Assembly: GCA_018064565.1 (NCBI GenBank)
Contig: JAGHVA010000211.1
Coordinates: 1 to 7,321 of the forward strand
Source: Candidatus Colimorpha onthohippi
GTDB lineage: Bacteria > Bacteroidota > Bacteroidia > Bacteroidales > P3
Direction of reading: 5' to 3'
DNA length: 7,321 nucleotides
The notes below the pieces were generated by a model. The model saw nothing but the letters and a program-made list of their open reading frames with translations. It ran no database searches and was not told the origin of the DNA. Positions 4,842 through 7,321 of the stretch are shown here, piece after piece; position 1 is the first letter of the stretch, and each line of letters opens with the position of its first letter. A program made the position numbers and the translations under genes.

Positions 4842-5828
4842 ATGGATATTTCAGCGCAGTTTTTAGGTCTTAAAATCAGTAGTCCGATTGTGGCGGGCAG
4901 TTGTGGTTTGACTAATAATCTGGATAATCTGAAGCGGTTGGAGGATGCTGGAGTGGGAGCTGTAGTGTTGCAATCGGTATTTGAGGAGGAGATATTGCAC
5001 AATGCCAAACGTATAGCGCAGGGGTCAGCGCATGTGGATAGTTATGGTGAGGGGTATGACTATGCGTCGAATCATGAGTCGGAACGGGCTTTGGAAACTC
5101 ATTTTAATTTGGCTCGTCAAGCCAAGGAGTCTTTGTCGATTCCAGTGGTTGCGAGTATCAATTGTTACTCGTTCAACACGTGGATCAATTACATAGAAGG
5201 TTTTCGAGAGGCGGGTTGTGATGCAGTGGAGTTGAATATGGGCATTGTGCCGTGTGAGCTTAATGTAGGCACAGCCGATGTGGAACGTTTGTATCACAAC
5301 ATAATTCTTTCATCGCGTCGCGCTACTTCGCTGCCTATATCTGTGAAAGTAAGCTATTATTTTACTGATTTGGCTCAATTTATGCAGCAGATATCGTGGT
5401 CTGGCATTGCAGGTATAACGATGTTCAACCGCTCAGCGTTGATAGACATTGATACAGAAAATTTGGAGTTTAAGCAGTCTCCACTGTTTTCAACATCAAC
5501 ATCAGATGCGTTTCATAATATCCTGCATTGGATGGCGGTATTGAGTGGCAAGTTGCGTTGTCCAATATCTGCGTCAACGGGTATTATGACGAGCGAAGAC
5601 GTTGTGAAGGCTTTGTTGGCGGGAGCAGGCACCACACAGTTGATGGCCACTCTTTATAGGAATGGGTTAGGCTATGTGAAAGACATAAATGCTGGTCTTG
5701 TGCGGTGGATGGAGCAACACGATTTCTCGTCGATAGATCAGTTTCGGGGTCGTTTGGCTATCCGCAAAGAGGGCGAGGCGCAAGCGATGACCCGGTCTCA
5801 GTTTATGCGTTTTTATTCTGAAATGTAG
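4842..5828 (+). CDS. Dihydroorotate-dehydrogenase-like FMN flavoprotein
   Basis: This 328-residue protein has the TIM-barrel fold of the class 1 dihydroorotate dehydrogenase family (PyrD/PreA-related) and is probably a cytosolic FMN oxidoreductase. Visible landmarks are the start LGLKISSPIVAGSCGLTNN (8-26), VVASINCYS (102-110), AVELNMG (128-134), PISVKVSYYF (165-174; K169 is the likely flavin-contacting lysine), TMFNRS (193-198) and the phosphate-binding ASTGIMTSEDVVKALLAGA (244-262). True class 1 DHODs carry a NxSCPN-type active-site loop after the ELN strand; here it reads NMGIVPCELNVG, so de novo pyrimidine synthesis should not be assumed. Related proteins are usually annotated only as DHOD-like. 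A frame-consistent TTG at 4833 exists, but ATG 4842 gives the natural N-terminus (MDISAQFLGL). There is no Shine-Dalgarno sequence. The acyl-CoA synthetase gene follows after 93 nt without a terminator, so the two may be cotranscribed. Confidence 0.9.
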   Translation: MDISAQFLGLKISSPIVAGSCGLTNNLDNLKRLEDAGVGAVVLQSVFEEEILHNAKRIAQGSAHVDSYGEGYDYASNHESERALETHFNLARQAKESLSIPVVASINCYSFNTWINYIEGFREAGCDAVELNMGIVPCELNVGTADVERLYHNIILSSRRATSLPISVKVSYYFTDLAQFMQQISWSGIAGITMFNRSALIDIDTENLEFKQSPLFSTSTSDAFHNILHWMAVLSGKLRCPISASTGIMTSEDVVKALLAGAGTTQLMATLYRNGLGYVKDINAGLVRWMEQHDFSSIDQFRGRLAIRKEGEAQAMTRSQFMRFYSEM

Positions 5829-5921
5829 TGTATCGCATGTGCTTATGGCGAGCTGTTGATTACTACCTTTTTGTGGCATAGGGTGTTGTCCTACTTCCAG
5901 TATTTACTCAAAAATAACTAA

Positions 5922-7321
5922 ATGAAACCTCAGCGTCTTTTTGACATCCTTACATATCGAAAACAAACTACCCCTCAGCGTGCCGTATGGGCAGTTCGGA
6001 AGGGGAATGAGTGGGTCAAGATATATGTAGATCAGTATATTGATTATGTGGATTATGTGAGTGGCTTCCTTCTCTACAAGGGGTTGAAGCCAGGAGGCAA
6101 AGTAGCCTTGATAAGTGGCAATCGGCCAGAGTGGAACTATGTGGATATGGGAGTGCAGCAGGTAGGAGGGATAGTGGTTCCTATCTATCCGACCATCAGT
6201 GAGTCAGACTATCGCTATGTGTTGTCCAATAGTGAGGTGTCATATTTGGTTGTGGAGACCGAGTTGTTGTTGGGCAAACTCAAGGATATTATTATCCAGC
6301 AGCCGACCTTGCAGATGGTGTGTGTAATAAATCCCATCAAGTTTGACTCGCCAGTGGTTTCAGAACTTCAGGCATCGGGCAGAGAGGTAGTCCAATTCTC
6401 CGATTGGATTCGTTTAGGTCAGCAGGAGGTAGATAGAGATGCCATAAGTCAGCGTATGCAGGCTATAGCACCTGATGATGTAGCCACTATAATATATACC
6501 AGTGGTTCGATGGGCGTACCCAAAGGAGTCATGTTGACACATACAAATATTTTGACCTGTGTATATGGGGTGTCGAGCATTCCTCCATCGCACTATGAGC
6601 GAGCCATGAGTTTCTTACCGTTGTGTCATGTTTATGAGCGGATGATGAATTATTTCTACCAATACATGGGCTACGAGACGTATTATGCTGAGAATGTAGG
6701 CAAAGTGGTAGAAAATATGAATACAGCCAAACCGCATATCATGACAGCGGTGCCGCGGTTTGTAGAGAAGATGTATGATGGTATATACCGTAAGGGAGAG
6801 CGACTGAAAGGTTTAAGAAAAAAAATCTTTTATTGGTCGTTGAGTCTTGGTACGAAGTATCGTCTTGAAGGCAATACGTTGTGGTATCGTATGCGTAGGA
6901 ATTGGGCGGATATACTGGTTTATAGGCAGATAAGAGAGTCTTTTGGAGGATGTCTTGAGATGCTTGTTACGGGAGGTAGTGCGATACAGCCTCGTTTGGC
7001 TCGGTTCTTTACTTGTGTGGGCATGGCCATATATGAGGGTTATGGGTTGTCGGAGACATCGCCAGTCATATCGGTTAGCAGCAGTGGTATATGGGGCAGA
7101 GAGTGGGGGACAGCTGGTCCGCCGCTGTCAGGGATAGAGGTGCGTATAGATGACGAAACGGGTGAGATACTATGTCGTGGAAGCAATGTGATGAAAGGCT
7201 ATTATAAGTCGCCAGATTTGACATCGCAGGTAATTGATTCTGACGGTTGGTTTCACACGGGGGATACAGGTGCTTTTACAGAGCATGGGTGTTTGCGTAT
7301 CACGGGTCGAACCAAGACGAT
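5922..7321 (+). CDS. Long-chain fatty acid-CoA ligase (AMP-forming), C-terminus beyond window
   Basis: The visible 466 codons start at ATG 5922 (MKPQRLFDILTYRKQ) and remain open to the right edge. The protein belongs to the ANL adenylating superfamily, FadD15/long-chain acyl-CoA synthetase type. It activates a fatty acid with ATP to acyl-AMP and transfers it to CoA, probably at the inner face of the membrane. Motifs in order are the P-loop YTSGSMGVPKG (192-202), FLPLCHVYERM (231-241), the fatty-acid-gate region with TAVPRFVEKMY (275-285), VTGGSAIQPRLARFF (349-363), YEGYGLSETSP (371-381), DGWFHTGD (441-448, ATP-ribose aspartate) and RITGRTK (459-465). Relatives are about 600 residues, so roughly 130 remain outside, including the lysine needed for adenylation. 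The P-loop has SMG where TTG or STG is usual. Gene symbol fadD would be reasonable but is left open because Bacteroidota carry several paralogues. Confidence 0.94.
   Translation, partial: MKPQRLFDILTYRKQTTPQRAVWAVRKGNEWVKIYVDQYIDYVDYVSGFLLYKGLKPGGKVALISGNRPEWNYVDMGVQQVGGIVVPIYPTISESDYRYVLSNSEVSYLVVETELLLGKLKDIIIQQPTLQMVCVINPIKFDSPVVSELQASGREVVQFSDWIRLGQQEVDRDAISQRMQAIAPDDVATIIYTSGSMGVPKGVMLTHTNILTCVYGVSSIPPSHYERAMSFLPLCHVYERMMNYFYQYMGYETYYAENVGKVVENMNTAKPHIMTAVPRFVEKMYDGIYRKGERLKGLRKKIFYWSLSLGTKYRLEGNTLWYRMRRNWADILVYRQIRESFGGCLEMLVTGGSAIQPRLARFFTCVGMAIYEGYGLSETSPVISVSSSGIWGREWGTAGPPLSGIEVRIDDETGEILCRGSNVMKGYYKSPDLTSQVIDSDGWFHTGDTGAFTEHGCLRITGRTKT

Noticed and set aside
5864..5873. Possible -7 element TACCTTTTTG between the DHOD-like and acyl-CoA synthetase genes
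   Set aside because: It has two extra T relative to TAnnTTTG and no TTTG at 19-21 bp upstream. It might be a weak internal promoter but is not supportable.
6943..7137. 64-codon plus-strand frame inside the acyl-CoA synthetase gene
   Set aside because: It lies in another frame across the strongly conserved YGLSETSP region of the ligase, so it is a shadow.

Overview
The window looks like ordinary chromosome from a Bacteroidota member, probably order Bacteroidales. The evidence is threefold. Three well-placed promoters match the TTTG / TAnnTTTG form of that phylum, with 19 to 21 bp spacers. Start codons lack Shine-Dalgarno sequences. The proteins are of Bacteroidales type: a zinc-free type B L31, a membrane-anchored TPR protein, and an exported protein resembling the DUF4369/DUF5106 N-terminal region. 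I see no tRNA, rRNA, CRISPR array, insertion sequence or phage gene.

Layout. Bases 1-207 (minus strand) are the first 69 codons of an exported protein that runs off the left edge. A 246 bp divergent gap follows, holding the promoter and leader hairpin of rpmE2 (454-717, plus). A strong hairpin terminator at 749-787 separates rpmE2 from a convergent three-gene minus-strand operon. Read in its own direction, that operon is a UmuC-type Y-family polymerase (3701-2514), then murB (2487-1489), then an unnamed 214-residue protein (1471-827), with gaps of 26 and 17 nt. The operon has its own promoter at 3742-3772 and a perfect 15 bp palindrome touching the umuC start codon. A terminator (3786-3814) and a second perfect inverted repeat (3830-3860) lie between it and an upstream minus-strand TPR/membrane-anchor gene (4553-3870), which has its own promoter at 4582-4614.

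A 288 bp T-rich divergent region (4554-4841) leads to two plus-strand genes: a dihydroorotate-dehydrogenase-like flavoprotein (4842-5828) and, 93 nt later with no visible terminator, a long-chain acyl-CoA synthetase (5922 to the right edge; 466 codons seen). No stretch longer than 300 bases lacks a gene.

The genes do not form one pathway. They are housekeeping functions: ribosome, cell wall, lesion bypass, envelope and lipid activation. I found no convincing new multi-gene system. The most interesting signals are small: the palindrome at the umuC start, the hairpin in the rpmE2 leader, a umuC with no adjacent umuD and a short C-terminus, the altered active-site loop of the DHOD-like protein, and the inverted repeat after the TPR gene.
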